Made by a program: the position numbers and the translations under genes. A stretch of 34,370 nt of DNA from an uncultured Clostridia bacterium (GTDB taxonomy: Bacteria > Bacillota > Clostridia > Christensenellales > DTU072), in NCBI GenBank assembly GCA_944371785.1, contig CALVXZ010000007.1, positions 1 through 34,370 of the forward strand, given 5' to 3'. This document shows positions 8,866-17,900 of this stretch, piece by piece. The notes beneath the pieces are model-generated. The model made no database searches. It saw nothing but the letters and a program-made list of their open reading frames with translations, and was not told the DNA's origin. Position 1 is the stretch's first letter, and each line of letters begins with the position of its first letter.

Positions 8866-10017
8866 TCAAATTCGGTTTCCGAAAGATTTTTTGCCTTTCG
8901 CTTCGTCGGCTTTCATCAGATCCAGACATTCCGAATACTCCGCCGGGTCCGGAGGACAGCAGACCTTCTTTCCCGTATATGCGGACAAATAAACGGAATT
9001 TATGAACGCCAACGCCCTGATGCCTTCTTCGCCGCGCGCGACCAAAGCCGCGCCGTCGCCGTTCAACGCGCGCGCAAAACCTTTCAGGACCCTCAGCTGC
9101 TGTCCGAATATCGCGTCCGTCAACAGCCTGAATACCCCGTAGCGTTTGCTCCTTACCTTGACCCGCGCGGAGCCGTAACCTTTGTTTGCGGTAGCGTTCA
9201 CCTGCTTTTCGTCGGGGGTAAACGAATAGTACTTCGCGCGGTATTTGCTTACCGACAATTTCCCTTTATCCCCTGCGATCTCCAACAGGTTGGTTCCCTT
9301 CAGTTCGTGCGCCGAAGCTATAAAAACGCCTTCCGCTCCCTCGGGATAACGCATACGCACGCTGACTTCGTTTTCGACGAAAATATCGCGTCCCTTGGTA
9401 TAAACCGCGGCGTCCACGCTTTCCGGCAACCCTACAAGCCACTGCAATACGTCAAGCTGGTGTACGCATTGATTTATCAACAGTCCTCCGCCTTCCCCCG
9501 ACCACGAAGCGCGCCAGCCTCCCAAATCGTAATAATGTTGGGAACGGTACCAATCGGTGATAATCAGCGTAACGCGTTTGATATTGCCCAGACCGCCCGA
9601 TTCCGCAACGCGCTTTGCAAACTTATAACAAGGGTTCGTGCGTTGATTGTACACGATGCCGAACAGGCATTCGGGATGAGCGGCGGCAACGGCGTTGAGG
9701 CGCGCCGCTTCCTTTATTTCCACGGCTTCGGGCTTTTCCGTCAGCACCGAAACGCCTCTTTCAAGGAGTTTTACGGCAACGGGAACGTGATCATAGTGAG
9801 GCACGGCTATCACCGCGGCGTCGGGGCGTATCTCCTCCAAGCACTTGTCCAGATCGGTGTAGCAAGGCACCGAATGTTTCCGCGAAAACGCCTCCGCAAC
9901 GGCAGGATCGGTATCGACTGCCGCCGACAGGACGGCGCCGGGCACCCGTTTTTTATACAGATTGTCTGCGTGGCGCGATCCCATTCTGCCCACGCCTATC
10001 ACAATAAATTTTTTCAC
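8866..10017 (-). CDS. Gfo/Idh/MocA-family NAD(P)-dependent oxidoreductase
   Basis: With the chosen GTG start at 10017 the protein has 383 residues, normal for the family. The Rossmann motif GVGRMG is at residues 8-13, and the family EKP motif with the catalytic Lys (about K95) follows in VLTEKPEAVE. The second domain has GGGLLINQCVHQLDVLQW, matching the conserved GG...G.H..D stretch. These enzymes oxidise or reduce sugars, inositols or amino-sugar derivatives at a ring hydroxyl. The in-frame ATG at 10080 would add 21 residues unlike the family. The GTG overlaps the TGA of the upstream gene (GTGA) and no strong ribosome site precedes it, so translation is probably coupled. Context suggests that it acts on a product of the hexosaminidase or phosphodiesterase step. 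The substrate is unknown. Confidence 0.88.
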   Translation of the reverse strand: MKKFIVIGVGRMGSRHADNLYKKRVPGAVLSAAVDTDPAVAEAFSRKHSVPCYTDLDKCLEEIRPDAAVIAVPHYDHVPVAVKLLERGVSVLTEKPEAVEIKEAARLNAVAAAHPECLFGIVYNQRTNPCYKFAKRVAESGGLGNIKRVTLIITDWYRSQHYYDLGGWRASWSGEGGGLLINQCVHQLDVLQWLVGLPESVDAAVYTKGRDIFVENEVSVRMRYPEGAEGVFIASAHELKGTNLLEIAGDKGKLSVSKYRAKYYSFTPDEKQVNATANKGYGSARVKVRSKRYGVFRLLTDAIFGQQLRVLKGFARALNGDGAALVARGEEGIRALAFINSVYLSAYTGKKVCCPPDPAEYSECLDLMKADEAKGKKSFGNRI

Positions 10018-10649
10018 TGCTTTTTCAAAAATTCGTACGCCTTCAGCGGCTGATTCGTAGTGACGTTGTCGTAGCCGCAATTAACTATCTTTTCAAGCTC
10101 CGACAAATCGTCCACGGTAAATACGGATAAACCCATTCCCGCCGCAGTCACCGCTTCGCGCAGCCTTTCGCCGCAGAATTTATAATTCACGTTGAGTCCC
10201 CTTATCCCGGGAACGCCGAAGGAACCGACGTATTCTTTGATAGCGGGCAGGTTTTCTTCCGAAAGCCTGAACGGATAAAACGAATTGTTCAGGTAGACTT
10301 CCGCGCCGTCCAGGTACGGGATATCGTCCTTACAGACCGCGCCCGTGAAATAGACGTATTGCAACGCGCCGACGTCTTTTGCGATCTTTACGACGTCCGC
10401 CACCATACCGCGCGCCTTTACGTCGCAATTGACGCGTTTGTTGTTCCTTTTGCAGAATTCGAACACGAACTCCATCGGGATCCGTTTTTGTTTGGAAAAC
10501 GGGACGACGACGTGTCCGAGCCACAGCTTTCCGCCGGCACGCCTGATATCTACTTCGACGGCTTCTATTTCGGTGTGGCGTTCCATTTCTTCGAAATACT
10601 TATAAGTGTTTCTGCCTGTGCCCAGCGCGCCTCCGTGTGCAGTGATCAT
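10014..10649 (-). CDS. Glycerophosphodiester phosphodiesterase (GDPD)-fold protein
   Basis: The 211-residue protein keeps the GDPD core: N-terminal AHGG with H5, RNT at 13-15 in place of the usual EN(T), EVDIRR with E32 and D34 as metal ligands, and LGH with H46 as the second catalytic His. The strands LNVNY and LSVFTVDDLSELEKIVNCGYDNVTTNQP form the recognisable end of the TIM barrel. Family enzymes hydrolyse phosphodiesters such as glycerophospho-alcohols, and the protein is slightly shorter than usual (about 240). No signal peptide is present, so it is cytosolic. An SD-like GGAGGG lies upstream of the ATG, and the gap to the PHP gene is 14 bases. Next to a PHP phosphoesterase and a hexosaminidase, it may open a phosphodiester carried on an imported glycan; this is inference. 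Confidence 0.85.
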   Translation of the reverse strand: MITAHGGALGTGRNTYKYFEEMERHTEIEAVEVDIRRAGGKLWLGHVVVPFSKQKRIPMEFVFEFCKRNNKRVNCDVKARGMVADVVKIAKDVGALQYVYFTGAVCKDDIPYLDGAEVYLNNSFYPFRLSEENLPAIKEYVGSFGVPGIRGLNVNYKFCGERLREAVTAAGMGLSVFTVDDLSELEKIVNCGYDNVTTNQPLKAYEFLKKQ

Positions 10650-10663
10650 ATCTTACCCTCCGT

Positions 10664-11329
10664 TTATTCTATAACCGGCTTTCCGCCGGGAGCGTTCGTT
10701 ATTCTGGTGAATCCGCCGCGAATGGCGTTCAACACGTTTTCTATGTTCAGGGCACCCGAAACTCCTATTTCGGTAACCGCAAAATCACCTTCGAAATTTC
10801 TGTGCCAATCCCTGCCGTATACCGCGGCAAGTCTGTATCCTTTCCTTTTCAGTTCCAGGTATTCCTGGGTCTGACGTCTGTTCGTAGGTTTGTTCACGTC
10901 CTCCGATATCGCTTCGTATGCGTCCAATACCGAAAAGATTTCTTTCGGGAATTCGTTCATTCCGCCCGTGCATACGGGATACCCGACTCTGTACGGATGA
11001 GCCAATACTGCTACGTCGCCTGCGGAACGCGCTTGCTTTATCTTTTCTATCACGTTTTCCGCGGTGACGGTGGTCCAATTTACGGCGGAATGACCTCCCA
11101 GCACGGTTATGTGCCCGAAAAAGGTCGTCCATTCTATCCCCGGGATCACCAATATTCCGTACTTTTTCCCGTATTCAACCGTCTCTTCTACTCCCGAAGC
11201 CGTGTTATGGTCGGTCAACGCTATCCCGGCAAGACCGCGCTCCTTTGCCGCTTTTACCAATTCTTCGGGCGTGAAGGATCCGTCGGAATGACAGGTATGA
11301 CAATGCAACTCGAACGGATAATATTTCAC
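10664..11329 (-). CDS. PHP-domain metallophosphoesterase (catalytic half of a CehA/McbA-type protein)
   Basis: The 221-residue protein has the PHP metal-site pattern: HCH (H9, H11), D16 in SDGSFTPEEL, TDHN (D40, H41), E66 in IPGIEW, H111 in LAHPYR, and GRDWH (D174, H176). PHP enzymes hydrolyse phosphate esters with a bi- or trinuclear metal centre. The start is GTG at 11329. It overlaps the TGA of the preceding 147-residue gene (GTGA) and has an excellent GGAGGT six bases upstream inside that gene. The preceding small protein resembles the beta-sandwich that normally precedes the PHP domain in CehA/McbA-family metallohydrolases, so the usual single chain appears split in two. Downstream is the GDPD gene. 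The substrate may be a sugar or cyclic phosphate released by the neighbours. Confidence 0.88.
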   Translation of the reverse strand: MKYYPFELHCHTCHSDGSFTPEELVKAAKERGLAGIALTDHNTASGVEETVEYGKKYGILVIPGIEWTTFFGHITVLGGHSAVNWTTVTAENVIEKIKQARSAGDVAVLAHPYRVGYPVCTGGMNEFPKEIFSVLDAYEAISEDVNKPTNRRQTQEYLELKRKGYRLAAVYGRDWHRNFEGDFAVTEIGVSGALNIENVLNAIRGGFTRITNAPGGKPVIE

Positions 11330-11769
11330 GAGATTACCTCCAGCGAATATTCAACCGTTTCCAAAACGGCGTGCACCGACAGCACGGCAAAGTATGTTCC
11401 CGGCGTAAGTTTTTGCGGATAAAATCCGTAACTTGCCTCTTTTTCAGCTATTTTAAATACGTTGTCGGGGGAATGCCTGTGCGCCGTACCCAACAAAACG
11501 CCGTCCTTTTCAAGCGAAAAAGTTATATGATTGTTCAAAGGCAGTTCTCTTTCGACAACTGCCTTCTGAATCGGTTCGTCCGACGGATAACTCCGTTTAA
11601 AGGCGGCGTAAGCCAACGAAAACGCGTCTTCTCCGAAGTATTTTTTCGGAGCGTAGGAATAATGAACGGTTATTTCGTCGATTCCTTCGGGAATTTCGAA
11701 AGGAATGCGGATATGCGTATGCAGATCCTCCTTCCCTATCCGCCCTTCGGTTTTCAACAAAGTTTTCAT
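11326..11769 (-). CDS. Small beta-sandwich protein, likely N-terminal half of a split CehA/McbA-type phosphoesterase
   Basis: The 147-residue start is chosen at ATG 11769 because it overlaps the TGA of the hexosaminidase gene by one base (TGATG). The longer frame to 11904 would run through the hexosaminidase C-terminus. The sequence is beta-rich: FEIPEGIDEITVHYSYAP near the start, SLEKDGVLLGTAHRH in the middle, then YGFYPQKLTPGTYFAVLS and a closing beta-hairpin ending VEYSLEVIS. The order 'IPEG(I/V)..I.V.Y.Y', 'DG...G' and 'L.PGTW/Y.V.L' is what I associate with the region before the PHP domain in CehA/McbA-family proteins. The PHP gene follows with a GTGA overlap. I infer a tight non-covalent pair. 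No catalytic residues are evident. Confidence 0.75.
   Translation of the reverse strand: MKTLLKTEGRIGKEDLHTHIRIPFEIPEGIDEITVHYSYAPKKYFGEDAFSLAYAAFKRSYPSDEPIQKAVVERELPLNNHITFSLEKDGVLLGTAHRHSPDNVFKIAEKEASYGFYPQKLTPGTYFAVLSVHAVLETVEYSLEVIS
11336..11341 (-). promoter_or_regulatory. Ribosome site deciding the GTG start of the PHP gene
   Basis: GGAGGT lies inside the end of the 147-residue gene, six bases before GTG 11329. It shows that the PHP domain is initiated on its own rather than reached by frameshifting. Confidence 0.8.
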
Positions 11770-13394
11770 CAGAATTTGTACCTTCTGCGCTTTTGTATCA
11801 AAATCGCCCTGTTGTATTCGATATGAGCGTTGCTCTTGTAAAACGCGCGCAAAGTCCTGGCGCGTTTGAACGGATTCTTCGGGTTCCACATCGAAACGGG
11901 ACAAAATCCCAGACCGGCTTTGTCGAACAGCGGCAGCATCCGTTTTAACCTGGCGGCAAAATCTTTGTAATTACGCAGTTTTTCGTCCGTCCACGCCACT
12001 TCGGAAAGAGCTTGCATCCTGGGGAAAACCTGGAACCAGATGCGTTCTTCCGTGGATATCCACTCCGTCCATAAAGTGCCTTCCATCCCGAGGATCCCGT
12101 CTTTTCCGGCGTTGATTCCGTATTTTTCGGGAGTGAACCCGTAAGTGGTCTTCAGCCTGTTCTGGGCATAAGGCATATCGAAATAGAACGCCTGATGTTT
12201 TGCGATAATGACGTTCTTGCCCGCCTCCAGGTATTCTTCCACCGCCGCGTCCTTTTGCGGAGTCCAATATTCGGCGATCACGGAATTTTCCAGCTTCGAC
12301 GCTTTCAGTATTTCGTTCCAACCGATCATCCGCTTGCCTTTGCGTTGCAGATACACCGCTATCTTGTTGTTGAAATAGCCTTGCAGATCTTCCTCGTCCT
12401 TCAGCCCCTCGTCCTGTATCGTCTTTTGACAGTACGGGCACTTTTTCCATTCCTTTTTGGGCGCTTCGTCGCCGCCGATATGGAAATAAGGCGCGGGGAA
12501 CAGCGCGGCAAGTTCGTCTATCACGTCATAAATAAATTTATATGTGGTTTCCTTCCCGGCGCAGGCTATCACGTCGCCGATCCCGTTAGTTTCCGGAGTG
12601 GCTCCGTGAATTATAGGCACGGGCATATGTACGTTTGCACAGCTTAGCCAAGGATACGCGGCTATCGCCGCGCCCATATGCGCAGGCATATCGATTTCGG
12701 GCACTATCATAATGTTCAGCCGCGCCGCGTAAGCTACGATCTCTTTTATCTCCGTCTGCGTGTAAAAACCGTCGTGCTCCGTCCAGTCAATCGATTTATT
12801 TCCCCAGGACAGATTCTGAGAACCGCGCCTATGGGATCCTATATCGATGAGTTCGGGATACTTTTTGATCTCTATGCGCCATCCTTCGTTGTCCGTCAGG
12901 TGCCAATGAAGCACGTTTAATTTGTATAACGCCATCATATCCAACAGCGTCTTTACCGTGTCCGCTCCGTGGAAATACCTTGCCTCGTCGAACAGCAATC
13001 CCCTGTATGCGTATCTGGGTTCGTCGACTATTTTCACCGCGTGCATACTCAGCATTTCCGGAGCGTCCAGAATATCGGCAAGCGTTATCTGCCTGAAACT
13101 CTGGACGGCATAAAACGCGCCGGCTATGTTTGAAGCGCGGATCGTCATTTTTTCCGTATCCGCCTCCAGAACGTATCCTTCCTTTGCGATATGCGGATCG
13201 ACGATAAAACAGATATCTGCTTTTTTCGTGACTGCGACGTGCAGCCTGAAACCGCACGCGTTTTCGACGGCGTCTATCAGTTTATCTCTTGCGAAAACCA
13301 AACGGTCGTCCGCATAGACGGTGGTGTCGCGAGTGACGTTGAATTCTCCCAGGTGCTCCTCGACGAATTGCGGGCGCGGAATGATGTTGATCAT
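11769..13394 (-). CDS. Beta-N-acetylhexosaminidase, family GH20
   Basis: The 541-residue enzyme has the GH20 layout: an alpha/beta domain (about 1-125; the stretch IRASNIAGAFYAVQSFRQI is typical of GH20 domain b) and a TIM barrel from about 128. Barrel motifs are RGLLFDEARYF (131-141), LNVLHWHLTDNEGWRIE (159-175), VPEIDMPAHM (231-240) and HIGGDE (305-310), where D309-E310 are the substrate-assisted catalytic pair. MIGWNEIL and the WTEW segment complete the -1 subsite. The enzyme removes terminal GlcNAc or GalNAc from oligosaccharides. There is no signal peptide, so it works on imported material. It starts four bases after the citrate synthase stop codon, with AAGGAAA inside the end of that gene as ribosome site. 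It is the first glycan enzyme of the unit. Confidence 0.95.
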   Translation of the reverse strand: MINIIPRPQFVEEHLGEFNVTRDTTVYADDRLVFARDKLIDAVENACGFRLHVAVTKKADICFIVDPHIAKEGYVLEADTEKMTIRASNIAGAFYAVQSFRQITLADILDAPEMLSMHAVKIVDEPRYAYRGLLFDEARYFHGADTVKTLLDMMALYKLNVLHWHLTDNEGWRIEIKKYPELIDIGSHRRGSQNLSWGNKSIDWTEHDGFYTQTEIKEIVAYAARLNIMIVPEIDMPAHMGAAIAAYPWLSCANVHMPVPIIHGATPETNGIGDVIACAGKETTYKFIYDVIDELAALFPAPYFHIGGDEAPKKEWKKCPYCQKTIQDEGLKDEEDLQGYFNNKIAVYLQRKGKRMIGWNEILKASKLENSVIAEYWTPQKDAAVEEYLEAGKNVIIAKHQAFYFDMPYAQNRLKTTYGFTPEKYGINAGKDGILGMEGTLWTEWISTEERIWFQVFPRMQALSEVAWTDEKLRNYKDFAARLKRMLPLFDKAGLGFCPVSMWNPKNPFKRARTLRAFYKSNAHIEYNRAILIQKRRRYKF

Positions 13395-13398
13395 AAGT

Positions 13399-14772
13399 CT
13401 ATTTCCTTTCGGTCAATTTTACATAAGGCTGATGTGCCGCCACCGCGTCGTACGCCGGACGGATTATCTTTCCGTTGTTGGACAGTTCTTCGATCCTGTG
13501 CGCCGCCCACCCGGACATTCTGGACATTGCGAAAATGGGAGTAAACAGCTCGGTCGGAATTCCCAGCATACTGTATATCAATCCCGAATAGAAGTCGATG
13601 TTCGCGGAAACGCCTTTGTAAATGCGGCGCCTGTCGGAAATGACCTCGGGGGCGATCTTTTCTATCTTCGAATAGAATTTGTATTCCTCTTCCAATCCCT
13701 TTTCGATCGCAAGCGGCTTTATAAACGATTTCAATATCTTTGCGCGGGGGTCGGAGATCGAATAAACCGCATGCCCCATTCCGTAGATCAGACCCGATTT
13801 GTCAAAAGCTTTCTTGTCCAGAATATCGTTCAGATATTTACGGATGCTGTCGTCGTTATAGATATTGACGTTTTCTTTTATGTTCTGCATCATACGGATG
13901 ACTTTCACGTTGGCTCCGCCGTGCCTGGGTCCTTTCAGGGATCCCAGCGACGCCGCTATCGCGGAATAAGTGTCCGTTCCGGAGCTTGTTACGACGTGGT
14001 CGGTGAAAGTGGAGTTGTTGCCGCCGCCGTGTTCGGCGTGCAGTACCATACAAAGATCCAAAAGTTTGGCTTCCAGGGCGGTATAATTTCCGTCCGCACG
14101 CAGCATATGCAAAAACGCTTCGGCAATGGACATCGACGGGTCGGGTTTATGTATTATAAGACTGCCGTCCTCGTAATAGTGTTTGAAGACGTGATATCCG
14201 TAAACCGACAGCATCGGGAATTTGGCTATCAGATCCAGGCATTGCAGCAACACGTTGTCGATGGCTATGTCGTCGGGATTGTCGTCGTATGCGTATAAGG
14301 TAAGAACGCTTCTTTGCAAAACGTTCATCATATCCACGGACGGACGTTTCATTATTACGTCGCGCAAAAATCCGGACGGTAATATCCTGAGCGTAGCCAA
14401 CATTTCGGTAAATTCTTTTAATTCTTTTTCGTTCGGAAGTTTGCCGAATAATAACAGATATGTCGTTTCTTCGAAACCGAATCGTTTTTCCTTTACGAAA
14501 CCGCGAACGATATCGTCCAGGAGTATTCCCCTGTAATACAATTCGCCGTGACAAGGCACGCGGTTGCCGTTTTCGTCGGTTTTTGAAGCAATTATCTCAG
14601 AAATTTCAGTGAGTCCGACCAAAACGCCTTTGCCGTTTATGTCCCTCAGCCCTCGCTTACAATCGTGCTGTTCATAATATTCTTCCTTTATGATAGTGGA
14701 CTTTTTTGCAACTACGCTAAGTTCTTTGACTCTTTTCTGAATACCCTTTTTAGGGTTTTCTGTTTTCGGCAT
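13399..14772 (-). CDS. gltA: Citrate synthase
   Basis: The 457-residue enzyme condenses oxaloacetate and acetyl-CoA to citrate. Catalytic positions are all present: H248 in LHAEHGGGNN, H284 in GSLKGPRHGGAN, and D393 in NIDFYSGLIY; GMGHAVY (331-337) is the CoA/oxaloacetate His loop. The N-terminus (about 45 residues, Lys-rich) and overall length fit the longer clostridial citrate synthases rather than the 370-residue form. In a fermenter it probably feeds 2-oxoglutarate and glutamate synthesis. It heads the unit that continues into GH20, with only a four-base gap. It has a near-perfect promoter at 14828-14857 and an AAGGAGA ribosome site about eight bases before the ATG. A 2-methylcitrate synthase is a less likely alternative. 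Confidence 0.95.
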   Translation of the reverse strand: MPKTENPKKGIQKRVKELSVVAKKSTIIKEEYYEQHDCKRGLRDINGKGVLVGLTEISEIIASKTDENGNRVPCHGELYYRGILLDDIVRGFVKEKRFGFEETTYLLLFGKLPNEKELKEFTEMLATLRILPSGFLRDVIMKRPSVDMMNVLQRSVLTLYAYDDNPDDIAIDNVLLQCLDLIAKFPMLSVYGYHVFKHYYEDGSLIIHKPDPSMSIAEAFLHMLRADGNYTALEAKLLDLCMVLHAEHGGGNNSTFTDHVVTSSGTDTYSAIAASLGSLKGPRHGGANVKVIRMMQNIKENVNIYNDDSIRKYLNDILDKKAFDKSGLIYGMGHAVYSISDPRAKILKSFIKPLAIEKGLEEEYKFYSKIEKIAPEVISDRRRIYKGVSANIDFYSGLIYSMLGIPTELFTPIFAMSRMSGWAAHRIEELSNNGKIIRPAYDAVAAHQPYVKLTERK

Positions 14773-14827
14773 CGCATATCTCCTTTTCGTCGGAAAACAA
14801 AGCTGTTCCCGAACAATAATTATAGCT

Positions 14828-14857
14828 ATTATAACATTATTACTATATATTTGTCAA
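14828..14857 (-). promoter_or_regulatory. Strong sigma-A promoter for the citrate synthase unit
   Basis: TTGACA (14857-14852) and TATAAT (14833-14828) are both exact consensus with an 18-base spacer. A TG one base before the -10 box makes it an extended -10 promoter. It lies about 55 bases upstream of the ATG. Confidence 0.85.
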
Positions 14858-14896
14858 ACCCTCTTTTTCGGACAAAAATCCGGCGGCTCCGAACCG

Positions 14897-14926
14897 AAAA
14901 AAAAACCGCGGCGCATAATGCCGCGG
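14897..14926 (-). terminator. Intrinsic terminator after the giant surface protein gene
   Basis: CCGCGGC and GCCGCGG (14906-14912 and 14920-14926) form a perfect 7-bp GC stem with a 7-base loop. On the minus strand it is followed by nine T residues. It lies 28 bases after the stop codon and insulates the citrate synthase promoter. Confidence 0.92.
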
Positions 14927-14954
14927 GCGTTCTTCGACAGCGATCGAAAACCGA

Positions 14955-17900
14955 TCATTCGTCGTTGTATTTGATGATCTTTCTGTCACGGCGGCGTTTT
15001 ACCGCGGTTACTATGATCAATATGATCAGCAACGCCGCTACCGCCGCGCCGATTGCGATATATAACGTCATTCCGCCGAACATCGATTCGTCCGTCACCG
15101 ACAAAATTATGTACGCGGCGTCGTTGAGTTCCAAAGTCACCGTGCCGTCGTCGTTATACGTCACGTTTTCGACTACGGCGACGTCGCCTTCGTTGGTCAG
15201 GTAAACGAATTGCGCGTTCTCGGCGTCGATACCTTCGGGCTTTGCCATGGTCACGACTATCTTTCCGTGATTTTCGTATCCGTCGATCCCGGAATAATTC
15301 AGGCTGTAAACGGTCTTCAGCACTTTATCGGACAACGAAGCGTACGCGCCTTTAATAATGTTGAATTTATTCAGGGCGTTTGCCGTTGTGTCCGGATCGT
15401 CCAAAACCGTAATAGCCAGCGTCACCCCGTCCGGGAAAGCGCCTTCGAACGTGGCGCCGGATTCTTCGTCTTCCAATGCGGCGCGGTAAATTATCAAAGT
15501 CGAATCGACGTATTCGAATTCGTAATTGTCCGCCCTTGCGCCGGATAGCGACAGTTCGTAGGTGCCGGGATCTTCATATAAGTCAAATTCAGCGGTCTGC
15601 GTCAGCACTTCTTCGGTTTCTCCGCCCACGAATCCCGTATATACCACCGTCGGGGCAAAATCTTCGCCCTCGATAATTTCGTAGCTTGTGCTACCGAAAG
15701 ATACCGTAATTGTGGCAGGCACGATTTCGACAGTCACCGACGGATCGTCAGGCAGCGAATATTTCACATCGTCCACGGACGCCGTGACCGTATAGGTCCC
15801 GACATTTTTCCTGTCGCCGTCGTAAGTCAACGTCAAAACGACGTTTTCGCCTGCCGCGGTCGCAGTATAGGTCATTTCCGGAGTTTCCGCACCGGAATAA
15901 ACGTAACGCGTAACGCCCCAATTAATAGTGATCTGTGCCGGCAGGATCTCTATATCGACGTCGAATTCGGATCCGGAATAATTCAGGTTGTCCGTGACAG
16001 AGTAATCGGGAGTGAACACCGCGCCGACTTTTATTGCCGACGAAGACGAAAAATCGGGGATCAATCCTATGTTTTCTCCCCAGGAGAATGCGCCCGATAT
16101 CTCTTTGCCGTTTGCGTCCAACGCCTTTGCGTTTATCGCAAGTCCTTCCGACACGGCAACGTTCGGTTCTATCGAGGAAGGAGCTTCGACGACGATCGAA
16201 GGCGCACGGCGTTCTATCGTCAGCTGTCCCAATCTGTTCATAGAATGACCGTATTGATAATTTTTGGCACTGTACCCCGTTTTCTGATCCACCGACACAT
16301 CATACGCATAGACGGCGGGATAGGAAACTTCACTGCCCGAAACATAGTATGCGTTTTCGCCTTTCGCACGCGATACGGTGATTATGTATGCCGTGTTCAA
16401 AAGCGCTTCTTCTTCCTCGAACACGTTTACGAATCCCCACTCGACTGCGGGATCGGTTTCGCCGAAGGTCTTTTTCGCGGACGAAACGGAAATACCGAAA
16501 GCGGCTTTGTTTACCGAATACTTATTATTATCCGCGGAATTTTCGTCAACCTTTAAACTGTAGTTGGAATTTTCCGCGGCGAATTCTTCCGTCCAGCCTA
16601 TGGCGTATGTGCCTGCGTCGAAACGTCCGTATTCGTTAAGCTTTGCAGGAACGAATATCCCGTCATCGCCGTAAGAACCCAAAGTCAAACTGCCTTCAAG
16701 CGGCGATTTCGACAGAGTTTCTTCGCCGTCATCCAATTCGTAGGCGATATTGACGGGCGCGCCGTAAACGGAACTCATTCCAACTTCCCAAAACACCGTA
16801 AATTCTTTCGGCTTCACTTCCAAAGCATTGATATTTTCAGATATCAAAGTGATTTCGTAGTTTTCGGAAGCGGTTACATCGCCGGTCAGACGTATGTTGT
16901 AAGTGCCGACGTCGGGCAGCGCCTGTCCGGAAGAACAGTACGCATTCAGCGATATGCCCAAATCATTATAGTCAATCGTTTCGGGGGCGCCGATATCTTC
17001 TCCGTAGGTATCGGTCACGGTAAATTCGTATTCGGGTTCCGTACCGTATACCGTTTCGACGTGAGCTGCGGCAACGGTCACGGGACGGGGTTTTACGGAC
17101 AGTGTCAGAACGCATTCGCGGGAAGCGCGGTTTTCGTCGCCTTCGACGATAACGGTTATATCGTATTCGCCGGCATTGTCTATCGTAATCGTATATGACT
17201 TATCTGCGTCTATTTCTTCCGACCCGTAGAAATATTTCACCGGGCGATCCTGTTCGCCGGGGTAAGTCACGGTGACGTCGCTTGCCAAATCGATTTCGAC
17301 GCCGTCTGTGGAATAAACGTACACTTTGTCAGCCGCCGTTTTGGCGACGACGGGCACGGCTTTTTCTATAGTGAACGCGTATTCTTCGAAGATGTAGTTT
17401 TCATAAATTGCATTTCCGTCGTCATAACCTTCTATCCTGAGGACGTAATCGCCGCTTACGGAAGGGTTTTCCTCCATCGGTTTTTCGGTCCCGTCCGTTA
17501 CTTTATAGATTGTCAGAAATTCGGATATAGGAGAGGTCAACGCGCCTTCGGGTGCCTCGGCGAAACTTTTTATCACGGGGACGTACTCGCCTGCATTATA
17601 AACTACCGGGTCGCCTTCGGCGTATTCGGTTCCCTGCGACTTCAAAGCGTAGACTACGGAAAGCATAGCGCGCTTTATTTCGTAATCGACGCCAACGCTA
17701 CCCAAGATGAAATTTCCCGTATGCGCGGTCTTTTCGATATACAATTCGTACACGTCGGCGAATCCCAACTGCGACAGCTGATCGTCGCCTTTGAATTTGC
17801 CTTTTCCCGCGTCCTCGGTGAAAGTTGCGATCAGTTTATACGTTCCGGCATCGCCTTCGGATTTATTTTCGGGAGTCACGAAACTGATTTTCAGATCGTT

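Noticed and set aside
10018..10080. Upstream ATG at 10080 as start of the Gfo/Idh/MocA gene
   Set aside because: It adds 21 residues foreign to the family and lies deep in the GDPD gene. GTG 10017 places the Rossmann strand at the N-terminus and gives a GTGA overlap.
11770..11904. ATG at 11904 as start of the small beta-sandwich gene
   Set aside because: The extension overlaps the hexosaminidase C-terminus and reads as unrelated Arg/Gln-rich sequence. ATG 11769 overlaps the upstream stop codon.
13321..14298. 325-codon plus-strand open frame
   Set aside because: It is antisense to citrate synthase, whose catalytic motifs are intact. The plus-strand product shows no recognisable domain.
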